Assembly (NCBI GenBank): GCA_964473255.1
Contig: CAYYOT010000075.1
Span: forward strand, 1 to 20,903
Reading direction: 5' to 3'
Source of the DNA: Kuafuiihalomonas sp964473255
Lineage (GTDB): Bacteria; Myxococcota; Kuafuiibacteriia; Kuafuiibacteriales; Kuafuiibacteriaceae
Length of the DNA: 20,903 nucleotides
Made by a program: the position numbers and the translations under genes. Position 1 is the stretch's first letter; the number at the start of each line of letters is the position of its first letter. Under the pieces are notes generated by a model. That model was given only the letters and a program-made list of their open reading frames with translations, did not search any database and was not told the origin of the DNA. Below are positions 7,927 to 15,273 of this stretch, piece by piece.

Positions 7927-9459
7927 TCAATCGCTGCCGGTCGAGGTTCCGGTCGATTCTTCGAGTCGTCGGAGCGATTCCTCCAGCCGGCGCTCGAGCT
8001 CAGGGTCGGGCTCGCCTTCCGCGGCCTCCAGCTCCTCGACCTCGGGAGACGCATCGGGCTCCTGCGGGATCACGGCGGGGGCGGGCTTCGGAGCGGGTCG
8101 AGGCGTGGCCCGAGTTGGAGGACGACGCTTCTGCTTCGGGCGGGGCGCAGACCTCCCCGCCTCGGCTCCGGGCTCGTGGTCGGGCTCGGGGTCGGGTTCG
8201 GCTTCATTCGTGGGGGCTGCTCTCTTCTTCGGCGGCGGCCGGGCATCGGGCACGGGGTCGGTGGCATCGGGCCACGTACCGGCGTCGACGGTCGGAGCCG
8301 CCGAGGGCGCGGGCCGAGGAACGAGCCCCGTCTTCCAGGCTCCGACGGCAGCCAGACCCCCCACCAGGGCAAAGAGCAGCCACAGCCAGCGCGGTCGCCC
8401 ACCCTTCCGCGACGGGGTCGTCGGGCCGAAGTCGGTGAACTCCGATGGATCCCCCAGGACCAGCGCGGGCTCCGAGTCGAAGCCGTCGCCGTCGAGCTCC
8501 CCGGCCGAGTATCCGGGCGCCGAAACCTGGGGGTCGAGAAGCCCGGTCTGGCGGATCGCTTCGACCACCTTCTTTCCGCTGCTCGGCCTGTCCTTCGGCT
8601 CCTTCTCCAGCAGGCGCAGCGTCAGGTCTCTCAAGCCGGGATGAACATCGACCGGCTTGAGAGGCCGAGCCGTGACGTGCTTGTGCGCGAGCTCTCGGGC
8701 ATCCCCCCCGAAAGGCAGCTTGCCGGTGAGCATCGCGTACATGATGACCCCCAGCGAGTAGAGGTCGGAGGGGGGTCCGACCGCTCCTCCAGAAACCTGC
8801 TCCGGAGACATGTAGGCGGGCGTCCCGAAGAACATGCCTTGAGCCGTGAGCTGCGTGGACATCGAGGCGTCCGGCTCCACGAGACCGACCAGTCCAAAGT
8901 CCAGGATCTTCACGAGTTCGTCGTCGTGCTCGCCCGCGATCAACATGATGTTCTGCGGCTTCAGGTCGCGATGGATGAATCCTTTTCCATGAGCGTGGTC
9001 CAAGGCGGACGCAATCTGGGTTACGAGCCGGGCGATTCGGGTCGGCTCCATCGCACCTCTCGCGCGGAGCTCGGTCGATAGCGTGGGACCGCGAATGAAC
9101 TCCAAGACCATATACAAGAGCCCGGGCTCCGTGATTCCAAAGTCCACCACCGAGACGATGTTGGGATGGGCGAGTCGGGACATGACCTTGGCTTCGCGAA
9201 GAAATCGTCGCGAAAGCGTCGAGTCGGACGCCATCTCGCCATTGAGTACTTTGAGCGCATAGGATTGCTCGAGGTGGACGTGGGTCCCGCGATAAACCGT
9301 CGCCATGCCTCCGGAACCGATGGTCTCGATGACTCTGTATTTATCGAGTGTCTGACCGACCAAGGGCGAGACGTCCCGCTCCTCGAGGCGGTGACCGTCC
9401 AGGCCGCAGTGGTCTTGCCGTCGGAGGTAAGTTGCTCCGCAGCTCGGACAGACGAGCAT
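7927..9459 (-). CDS. Membrane Ser/Thr protein kinase with N-terminal zinc-ribbon-like motif
   Basis: A 510-residue Hanks-type kinase. Residues 4-21 form a zinc-ribbon-like motif (Cys4, Cys7, Cys18) in which the expected fourth cysteine is replaced by a DG motif, as in many bacterial CxxC...CxxDG proteins. The kinase domain (about 41-305) has GSGGMATVY, Lys70 in ALKVL, HRDLKPQN with catalytic Asp165, DFG Asp187 and GTPAYMSPEQ, so it should be active. Residues about 357-377 form one transmembrane helix. The remaining 130 residues are Pro/Glu/Arg-rich, probably extracytoplasmic and disordered, with no recognised sensor domain. It is the last gene of the minus-strand block, 81 bases after the hydrolase-OsmC gene. 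The substrate is unknown. Confidence 0.95.
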   Translation of the reverse strand: MLVCPSCGATYLRRQDHCGLDGHRLEERDVSPLVGQTLDKYRVIETIGSGGMATVYRGTHVHLEQSYALKVLNGEMASDSTLSRRFLREAKVMSRLAHPNIVSVVDFGITEPGLLYMVLEFIRGPTLSTELRARGAMEPTRIARLVTQIASALDHAHGKGFIHRDLKPQNIMLIAGEHDDELVKILDFGLVGLVEPDASMSTQLTAQGMFFGTPAYMSPEQVSGGAVGPPSDLYSLGVIMYAMLTGKLPFGGDARELAHKHVTARPLKPVDVHPGLRDLTLRLLEKEPKDRPSSGKKVVEAIRQTGLLDPQVSAPGYSAGELDGDGFDSEPALVLGDPSEFTDFGPTTPSRKGGRPRWLWLLFALVGGLAAVGAWKTGLVPRPAPSAAPTVDAGTWPDATDPVPDARPPPKKRAAPTNEAEPDPEPDHEPGAEAGRSAPRPKQKRRPPTRATPRPAPKPAPAVIPQEPDASPEVEELEAAEGEPDPELERRLEESLRRLEESTGTSTGSD

Positions 9460-9540
9460 CGGTTCGCCACTACCATGGTTTGACGAGCCCGACAGGATCC
9501 ATGATCGGGGACACGTCGACGTGCGAGTCGACCTTGGTGG

Positions 9541-10746
9541 CTAGATCAGCTCGGTGACGATCTCCGGGTCGCCCTTCATGGTCCGGTGAACCGGGCAGCG
9601 ATCGGCGATCTCGAGCAGCCGTGCTCGCTGAGTGTCGTCGAGGTCGCCCTCGATTCGGATCCGCTTCGTGATCCGTTGAGACAGCCTGCTCTTGGCACCG
9701 TCGGCCTGATCCGCGTCGCGCTTGTGGATACGTTCGTGGCGAAGCTCGACCTCGACGTGGTCGAGCGGCCACGCCTTTCGCTGAGCGTACATTTTCATCG
9801 TCATCGAGGTGCAGGCTCCGAGCGAGGCGAGGAGCAGCTCACTGGGGGTGGCCCCGGTGTCGGTTCCTCCGACGCTCCGGGGCTCGTCGGCGCGGACCAC
9901 ATGTCCGCGGACCTCGATGCGTTGAGCGAATCCGGGCAGGGACTGGACGCTGACGTACTCCGACTTGGGTTCGGGCCGGGACGGTGGCTCGTTCAGGTAC
10001 CGACCGGCCCAGGAAGAGATCACGTCGGCCGCGTACTGGGAGTCGGCGGGGCGGGTGAGGAGGTGGTCGGCGTCGTCAAGGCTCACGAAACTCTTCGGAT
10101 GCTTCGCGCTATCGAAGAGCTCTCGAGCATGCTCGATGGAAACCAGCTCGTCGTGAGGCGAATGGAGAAGGAGTAGCGCCCGTTTCATACGCCGCACACG
10201 CTCGGTGAGGCGCTGGTCGTCGAGGTCGTCCAGCAACTGCTTCTTGATCCGAAAGCGACGCCCCGCGAGCTCGACTTCGGCTTCACCTTGGCTTCGGATT
10301 TCATCCAGGCTCCCGCCAAGAAGATGCGTCAGGTGGTCGGGAGTGCTCGGAGCGGCGATCGCAACGACGGCCTTCACCGACTCGATGTCCGGAGCGGCGG
10401 ACAGAACGGCGGCTCCGCCCAGACTGTGGCCCACGAGAAGCTGAGGGGCCTTGCCCGCTTCGGCCAACGCCCGGGCCGCGGCCCGAAGGTCATCGACATT
10501 CGAGCTGAAGTTGGTGTTTGCGAAGTCGCCCTCCGAGTTTCCCAGGCCGGTGAAGTCGAACCGTAGGACGCTGAATCCGCGGTCGACCAGGCCGCGGCTG
10601 ATCCGGGTAGCGGCCGCGAGATCCTTGGAGCAGGTGAAGCAGTGGGCGAACAGGACCGTTCCCCGAACGGCGTCGAGCGGTTCTTCGAGGCGACCGGATA
10701 GGGTCTGGCCTTCGTCGTTGATGAAGTCGAAGCGGGTTCGCAGCAT
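9541..10746 (-). CDS. Bifunctional alpha/beta hydrolase-OsmC family protein
   Basis: A 401-residue fusion. The N-terminal alpha/beta hydrolase (about 1-252) has GHSLGG with nucleophile Ser108, Asp199 in HSPHDELV and His228 in DDADHLL, a complete triad. The C-terminal OsmC-like domain (about 262-401) has the two redox-active cysteines, Cys312 in SLGACTSM and Cys384 in ADRCPVH, typical of thiol-dependent peroxide reductases. The same fusion is found in other bacteria, so it is not a chimeric artefact. The likely role is hydrolysis of an ester or thioester coupled to peroxide or organic-hydroperoxide detoxification, but the substrate is unknown. It lies 55 bases after a lipoprotein gene and 81 bases before the zinc-ribbon kinase gene, all on the minus strand. 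Confidence 0.93.
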   Translation of the reverse strand: MLRTRFDFINDEGQTLSGRLEEPLDAVRGTVLFAHCFTCSKDLAAATRISRGLVDRGFSVLRFDFTGLGNSEGDFANTNFSSNVDDLRAAARALAEAGKAPQLLVGHSLGGAAVLSAAPDIESVKAVVAIAAPSTPDHLTHLLGGSLDEIRSQGEAEVELAGRRFRIKKQLLDDLDDQRLTERVRRMKRALLLLHSPHDELVSIEHARELFDSAKHPKSFVSLDDADHLLTRPADSQYAADVISSWAGRYLNEPPSRPEPKSEYVSVQSLPGFAQRIEVRGHVVRADEPRSVGGTDTGATPSELLLASLGACTSMTMKMYAQRKAWPLDHVEVELRHERIHKRDADQADGAKSRLSQRITKRIRIEGDLDDTQRARLLEIADRCPVHRTMKGDPEIVTELI

Positions 10747-10801
10747 GGCGGCCAGAGCCTGCCAGACGTCGACGTCAAAAGCAGCCAGCGGGCGGATGGC
10801 G

Positions 10802-11479
10802 CTAGAAAATGCCTCGCAGGAAGGCGGTCGCTTCGATCGGGCACTCGAAGAAGTCGAAGGTGGTGCAGTTGTCGATCAGCTCGGTGTTCCAGGAGATCAA
10901 GAAGCGGTCCATGTACAGGCAATCCGCATCGTCCTGTCCGGCATAGACCGAGAGGAGAGTGGTTTCGTCCAGGTCGACGGGCTCCAGCTCGACCCCCTCC
11001 ATCTCGAAGATGAACGGCTCGCCGGGGTTCAACGCCAGGCGCGTGGCGACGGCTCGTCCGGAGCGCGGGAAATAGGGGCCATCGAAGCACTCGAGGCCAT
11101 CTTCGTTACAGTCGAGATAGATCAGCATGCAGTGGCTGCAGGTGGCGAAGTTGCCGTTGGCCCCGGTGCCGAGGTCCGCGATCTCGCCCTCGATCGAGAG
11201 CAGCGGGTCGGCGGCCACGTATACGTCGATGCTGGCGTTGTTCGTGACTTGCCCCTGGATGGGGCTGATGTAGAGGCCGAAGTTCACCACCGGGGTACCT
11301 ACATTGGCCTGCAGTACGTAGTTGCTGAGCGTTCCTCGCTCGATGAAGTCGTCGACCACTCGGCAGGGGCCGGAATAGCCCCCCGACCCATTCCCGCCTT
11401 CGACGTCGCCCTGAACCTCGGGAACTTCGGAGCAGGCGGCGACCGCCACGGTGGCTCCCAGCAAGCAAAGTCGATTCAC
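10802..11479 (-). CDS. Putative lipoprotein, 225 aa, function unknown
   Basis: The protein begins with a lipoprotein signal peptide (MNRLCLLGATVAVAAC) whose VAAC lipobox gives Cys16 as lipidation site. Ser at +2 favours outer-membrane retention if a Lol-type rule applies. A Gly-rich spacer (24-37) follows, then a domain with eight cysteines (39, 114, 117, 124, 131, 187, 205, 213), enough for four disulfides, including the cluster CSHCMLIYLDC. I recognise no named family. The GTG start at 11479 is chosen because it overlaps the TGA of the upstream gene as GTGA, with GGAG 7 bases before it; an in-frame TTG at 11485 is less likely. It is translationally coupled to the Cys-rich lipoprotein, so the two probably act together in the envelope. 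Confidence 0.82.
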   Translation of the reverse strand: MNRLCLLGATVAVAACSEVPEVQGDVEGGNGSGGYSGPCRVVDDFIERGTLSNYVLQANVGTPVVNFGLYISPIQGQVTNNASIDVYVAADPLLSIEGEIADLGTGANGNFATCSHCMLIYLDCNEDGLECFDGPYFPRSGRAVATRLALNPGEPFIFEMEGVELEPVDLDETTLLSVYAGQDDADCLYMDRFLISWNTELIDNCTTFDFFECPIEATAFLRGIF

Positions 11480-12198
11480 AGGCAAACTCCGATCGCACTC
11501 ACGCCATCATCAAGGTTTGGTCGATTGTCCAAGGGGTAGGCAGGCTCGCATTGTCCGCCGTTGGTGCACTCGTTGAGCACAACGCCTTCGACCGTGACCA
11601 GGCACACTTCACGGCATCGGGCGTTGCCCAGGGCGTCCGGGACGCAGGCCAAACCCGCGCTACAGACCTCGCTGCCGTCGTCGGTGAATCCGTCGACGCA
11701 GATGTCGCCGAGCTGGGCCCGCCCTCGCTGCACCAGTGGCCCGTCGACATAGCACCCGAACGTGGCGCCTCCGTCGTCGAACCTCGTGCCAAAGGTGTGG
11801 TTCGCTACGCACCGCTCTTCTTCCCCGCACGTCCGGACGATCGGGTGACAGGGCACGCTGCAGAAGAAAGGCTCCGATGCATCGAAGCAGATCGAATTCT
11901 GAGGGCAGTCTCGGTACGTCTGGCAGGCTGGGGTGCAGACGAGCAGGTCGGTCAGGCAGATGAAACCGTCGGCACACAGCGGGGCCGATGCGTCGGGGTC
12001 GCACGGCTCCAAAGAACTGCCGCTGCAAACGCTCGTCGCGCTGCACTGGGGGTCCTGGCAATCGATGAGTCCGTCGTCGATATCGTCCATCCCGTAGGCG
12101 CAGGCTCGGTCCGTCGATTCGAGGAAGACCGGCGAGTCGCAGGCGTTCAAGAGGCCGACCACCGCGAGCACGAGCGGGCTAGAAACGGACGGTCGCAC
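11476..12198 (-). CDS. Cysteine-rich lipoprotein, 240 aa
   Basis: GTG 12198 gives a signal peptide ending in the lipobox LLNAC (Cys20). The mature chain has 24 further cysteines, an even number compatible with 12 disulfides, so it should be extracytoplasmic. Near the N-terminus, CAYGMDDIDDGLIDCQDPQC has the DxxDDGLIDCxDPxC look of the Asp/Cys-rich repeats common in myxobacterial surface proteins, which may bind calcium. Later segments (CADGFICLTDLLVC, CPQNSIC, CGEEERC) are EGF-like in spacing but I cannot assign a family. The start is supported by AAGGAG at 12208-12213. It overlaps the TPR/PEGA gene by 20 bases upstream and the next lipoprotein by 4 bases downstream, indicating tight coupling. 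Confidence 0.85.
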   Translation of the reverse strand: MRPSVSSPLVLAVVGLLNACDSPVFLESTDRACAYGMDDIDDGLIDCQDPQCSATSVCSGSSLEPCDPDASAPLCADGFICLTDLLVCTPACQTYRDCPQNSICFDASEPFFCSVPCHPIVRTCGEEERCVANHTFGTRFDDGGATFGCYVDGPLVQRGRAQLGDICVDGFTDDGSEVCSAGLACVPDALGNARCREVCLVTVEGVVLNECTNGGQCEPAYPLDNRPNLDDGVSAIGVCL

Positions 12199-13180
12199 GG
12201 CAGGAAGCTCCTTTCTCCCAAGGACCGCAGCTGACCAGGGGAAGTGATGCCATCGAAGACTTCTCTGGGGTGCCGGCGGCGTAGATCGCCAGCAGTACGG
12301 CACCCGTGACCGCGAGACCGCTGCCGATGGCGATGCCGACCAGAGCTCCGTCACGCTGGCTCGCGATACTGTCGACGTTCCCGCAAGCAACCCCTTGTTC
12401 CGCCGCATCTTCGCAGTCACCGAGAGCCGAGTCCCGGTCGAAGAAATAGACCAGCGAGCCCACCAGTCCGGCGACGCCTATGCTGCTCACGGTGGCTCCG
12501 CTCACCAGCAGGGTGCGGTTTCGGGTCCGGGGCGTCGGTGCGACCACCGTCCCGCTGGCGACGGGGGGCGGGGCGGGCACCGGGGCGGGAGCGGCTGCCT
12601 CGGCCACGACGGGTACCAAGGAGACGACCAGCGATGCCTGCTGGCGTCCCACGACCTCGACCACTCGACGCTCCGATTCGTATCCGTCGGCATCGATCGA
12701 TACCTCGTGCGTACCGATGTTGAGAGGAATGGGGCGACGAGGACTCTCGATCCGTCGACCTTCGATGATGATTCGCGGTTCGGCCTCGTAGGGCCGGACT
12801 TCGATGCGCAGGGTCCCGACGTATCGCTCCGCGCGGGCAATGAGCTGCTCTACGTCGGCCTGCAGCCGTTGAGGCAGGGGGTCCACGTCGCTGGCCAGCG
12901 ATTCGGTCAACGCTTCGATGCACTCGGTGTAGCGACTCAGCTCGAAGTACGCTTTGCCGATGCCCCTCAACACCCGAGCCGTGGGCCGGATGTCATAGGC
13001 TTGGCGAAAGAGCGTGAGAGCCTCGTCGTACTCGCCGGCCGAGAACTCGGAAACCGCGTCCTCCACCAACGACCGGTATTCTTCTTCGGCGTCTCCTTGG
13101 GCGTACAGGGGACGGGCGACGGCGAGACTGCTCAGCACCATCAGCCAAAAACAACCTCTGGCTGGGGAAAGGACAGACAT
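12179..13180 (-). CDS. TPR-PEGA domain envelope protein
   Basis: A 333-residue exported protein. Residues 1-28 are a probable signal peptide ending near YAQ. Residues about 34-95 form two TPR-like helical pairs (AVSEFSAGEYDEALTLFRQA, then ARVLRGIGKAYFELSRYTE). Residues about 121-190 are a PEGA-like beta domain (GTLRIEVRP, GTHEVSIDADGYESERRVV). An Ala/Pro linker (193-217) leads to two hydrophobic helices (about 223-247 and 279-302), so the TPR-PEGA part is probably periplasmic and anchored by the C-terminal hairpin. This architecture is common in Myxococcota. It starts 47 bases after the Ser/Thr kinase and overlaps the Cys-rich lipoprotein gene by 20 bases. It is plausibly a scaffold or peptidoglycan-associated adaptor, but no catalytic residues are apparent. 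Confidence 0.87.
   Translation of the reverse strand: MSVLSPARGCFWLMVLSSLAVARPLYAQGDAEEEYRSLVEDAVSEFSAGEYDEALTLFRQAYDIRPTARVLRGIGKAYFELSRYTECIEALTESLASDVDPLPQRLQADVEQLIARAERYVGTLRIEVRPYEAEPRIIIEGRRIESPRRPIPLNIGTHEVSIDADGYESERRVVEVVGRQQASLVVSLVPVVAEAAAPAPVPAPPPVASGTVVAPTPRTRNRTLLVSGATVSSIGVAGLVGSLVYFFDRDSALGDCEDAAEQGVACGNVDSIASQRDGALVGIAIGSGLAVTGAVLLAIYAAGTPEKSSMASLPLVSCGPWEKGASCRATVRF
12208..12213 (-). promoter_or_regulatory. Ribosome-binding site for the Cys-rich lipoprotein
   Basis: On the minus strand AAGGAG lies 9 bases before GTG 12198, within the end of the TPR/PEGA gene. It supports the overlapping start instead of upstream in-frame starts that would add 74 residues of antisense-like sequence. 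Confidence 0.6.
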
Positions 13181-13227
13181 CCCTTCCGTTCAATCATGGA
13201 TCCGAGCTGGCGCGAACCGGCGTCGGA

Positions 13228-14667
13228 TCAGAAGTCGTCTTCCGACAGTCCACCCGACCGTGAGCGACGTCGACTCGGCGGACGTGACGGCGCTTCCCTT
13301 TCTTCCGTGGGCTCGGGCACGGCGGACGGCCGGGCGCCGCCGGTATCGATGGGGACGGGAGTGCGCTTCTGCACGGACGGCGTGGTGCCTGCCGGCGCGA
13401 GCTTGGGTGTTTCCTTCCGTCCGACTCCGTCGTCGGTCGTTTTCGGGAGTGCACTCGGCGCGCTCTTCGAGGGGCGCCGCGAACGGCGTGATGGAGCTCG
13501 CGCACGCGTGGGGGCCGGCTCCTCGGTACGAGGTTTCGGCGGTTGGCCGGACTCCGTCTCTTTCGGAGTCGCCCCGAGGCCGGCGCCCGAAGAGTCGTCC
13601 CGAGGGCCGGACTCGGCCTCCGGAGAGGCAGGCGACGGCGTCGTGACTGGCGTGACGACGGTCGCAGCTCGCTCAGGCAAGGCCCGCATTCCCAGCACGA
13701 CGGCGCCCGCCGCGAGGAGCAGCCCGGCTGCAAGCGCGACGCGTGGAACCCATGGACGCGCGGATGCGGACTCGGAAGGGGCGGAAGAGCCGGCCATGGT
13801 GGCGAGTTCCTTGGAGTTGACTGTGGAGAGCTCGGAGGAAACGAGCTCGAGCGCCTCCCTCATTTCTTCGGAGGTCTTGAAGCGCCGCTCTCGGTCCTTC
13901 TGTAGGGCCCGAGAAACGACACCGACGAGGGCCGGGCTCAAGTCTGGCGATAGATCCTGGATCTCCACCGGCTCCGTTTGCAGGATGGCCACGATCAGCG
14001 AGGCGTAGCTCTCGGCATAGAAGGGCTTCTGACCGCTGAGGGCTTCGTACAGGATCACACCCACCGAATACAGGTCGGCACGATGGTCGACCGCTTCTCG
14101 GGCTTGAAGCTGTTCGGGCGACATGTAGTACGGCGTTCCCATGATCGTACCCGACTGGGTGAGGCCGAGGGATTCGACGTCTTCACTGTATTTGGCGATC
14201 CCGAAGTCCAAGAGCTTGGGCACGGCTTCGTTCGAGTGAGGCATCCGGGCCAAGAAGATGTTGGCCGGCTTGATGTCGCGGTGGATGATCCCATGACCAT
14301 GCGCGAAGGCGAGGGCGTCGAGGATCGGACCCAGGATGTCGATGATCCTCTGCGGCTCGAGGGGCGCCTCACGATGGATGAGCTTGGAAAGAGGCTCTCC
14401 GTCCATCAGCTCCATGACCATGAACAGGTGGCCGTCGGACTGACCGGCGTCGAAGACCTGAACCACGTTCGGGTGCTCGATTGCGCTCGCCGCGCGTGCC
14501 TCGCGCAGGAAACGAACTGCCATGTCCTCGTCGGTTCCCGACTTCTCGGGTACGAGTTTGATGGCGACGCGGCGACCCGTTAATTTGTTGCGCGCCGCAT
14601 AGACGGCCCCCATCCCGCCCTGTCCGAGCTTCTCTCCCAGCTCGTATTTGTCGCGGAGGCTGTTCAC
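13228..14667 (-). CDS. Membrane Ser/Thr protein kinase
   Basis: A 479-residue Hanks-type kinase. The kinase domain (about 8-275) has GQGGMGAVY, Lys37 in VAIKLV, Glu56, HRDIKPAN with Asp131, DFG Asp154 and GTPYYMSPEQ, so all catalytic residues are present. A single transmembrane helix lies at about 308-328. The last 150 residues are Pro/Ser/Arg-rich with no recognised sensor fold and are probably extracytoplasmic. GTG 14667 is chosen because GGAAGG sits 7 bases upstream and the kinase domain begins at once; an upstream in-frame start at 14784 would overlap the preceding lipoprotein gene. It is followed after 47 bases by the TPR/PEGA gene. Its kinase sequence is clearly different from the second kinase at 7927-9459, so this is not a recent duplication. 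Confidence 0.95.
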   Translation of the reverse strand: MNSLRDKYELGEKLGQGGMGAVYAARNKLTGRRVAIKLVPEKSGTDEDMAVRFLREARAASAIEHPNVVQVFDAGQSDGHLFMVMELMDGEPLSKLIHREAPLEPQRIIDILGPILDALAFAHGHGIIHRDIKPANIFLARMPHSNEAVPKLLDFGIAKYSEDVESLGLTQSGTIMGTPYYMSPEQLQAREAVDHRADLYSVGVILYEALSGQKPFYAESYASLIVAILQTEPVEIQDLSPDLSPALVGVVSRALQKDRERRFKTSEEMREALELVSSELSTVNSKELATMAGSSAPSESASARPWVPRVALAAGLLLAAGAVVLGMRALPERAATVVTPVTTPSPASPEAESGPRDDSSGAGLGATPKETESGQPPKPRTEEPAPTRARAPSRRSRRPSKSAPSALPKTTDDGVGRKETPKLAPAGTTPSVQKRTPVPIDTGGARPSAVPEPTEEREAPSRPPSRRRSRSGGLSEDDF

Positions 14668-14674
14668 GAGTCGA

Positions 14675-14680
14675 CCTTCC
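14675..14680 (-). promoter_or_regulatory. Ribosome-binding site of the Ser/Thr kinase
   Basis: GGAAGG on the minus strand, 7 bases before GTG 14667. It decides the start in favour of the short form. Confidence 0.65.
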
Positions 14681-14726
14681 CACGAGGCCTGACCGGCTTC
14701 AACCAAAGGTGTCGCCGCGAAAGAGG

Positions 14727-15197
14727 CTATCGCGGCAGCCCAGAGCCCGAGCCGCGGTGGGCCCGAGCTTCGATGAAACGCCACGACGAGCCCGACCCAC
14801 GCGAGGTGAGCTCGAGGTGAACGCTGTCACTCCTCGAGGGCACCAGGTCTTCGATGCTCTCGACGGGTTCGCCACGGGCGACGAAGAGGTCGACCACTGA
14901 TTCGACCGTATCCTCATCGGTCCGTCGAACTTCGATGTTGTGGGCGAAGACGCCGAACCATCCCGGACGAAACAGCTGCGCGGCGACCATGCGTTTCGAT
15001 TCACGGAGATCGATACCGCGCGGGCCCTGAAAACTCGGGTCCACGTTGGCGAAGACGTCGCCCAAGTCTTTGGCGCGCGCACCCTGGATACCGGCCTCGA
15101 TCTGCGCCCGCACGATGGCTTCCGGCGATCGCTGGTCTTCACAGCCGAGAGTACCGGCCAGGACGAAGATAACAATGCAAGCTCGCACGGGGCTCAT
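14727..15197 (-). CDS. Putative lipoprotein with NTF2/SnoaL-like fold
   Basis: A 156-residue protein with a lipoprotein signal peptide (MSPVRACIVIFVLAGTLGC, lipid-Cys19). The mature part begins with the helix PEAIVRAQIEAGIQGARAKD and then alternates short helices and strands, ending in a strand with SSWRFIEARAH. This resembles nuclear-transport-factor-2-like lipoproteins found in many Myxococcota and is probably a small periplasmic binding or scaffold domain. The family match is by pattern only. The ATG at 15197 is chosen because the signal peptide starts there; upstream in-frame sequence overlaps the rhomboid gene. It sits between the rhomboid (76-base gap) and the Ser/Thr kinase (59-base gap), so it might be a partner or substrate of either. 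Confidence 0.78.
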   Translation of the reverse strand: MSPVRACIVIFVLAGTLGCEDQRSPEAIVRAQIEAGIQGARAKDLGDVFANVDPSFQGPRGIDLRESKRMVAAQLFRPGWFGVFAHNIEVRRTDEDTVESVVDLFVARGEPVESIEDLVPSRSDSVHLELTSRGSGSSWRFIEARAHRGSGSGLPR

Positions 15198-15273
15198 CCT
15201 ATCGATCGTTGGTGTCGCACGCACCGCCCCGATTTCGTCATCGCGTGCCCGGAGCACACCGGGCCGGTCGCCA

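Noticed and set aside
12395..14008. Plus-strand open frame of 537 codons opposite the TPR/PEGA and kinase genes.
   Set aside because: Low-complexity Ser/Gly/Arg-rich translation antisense to two well-supported genes.
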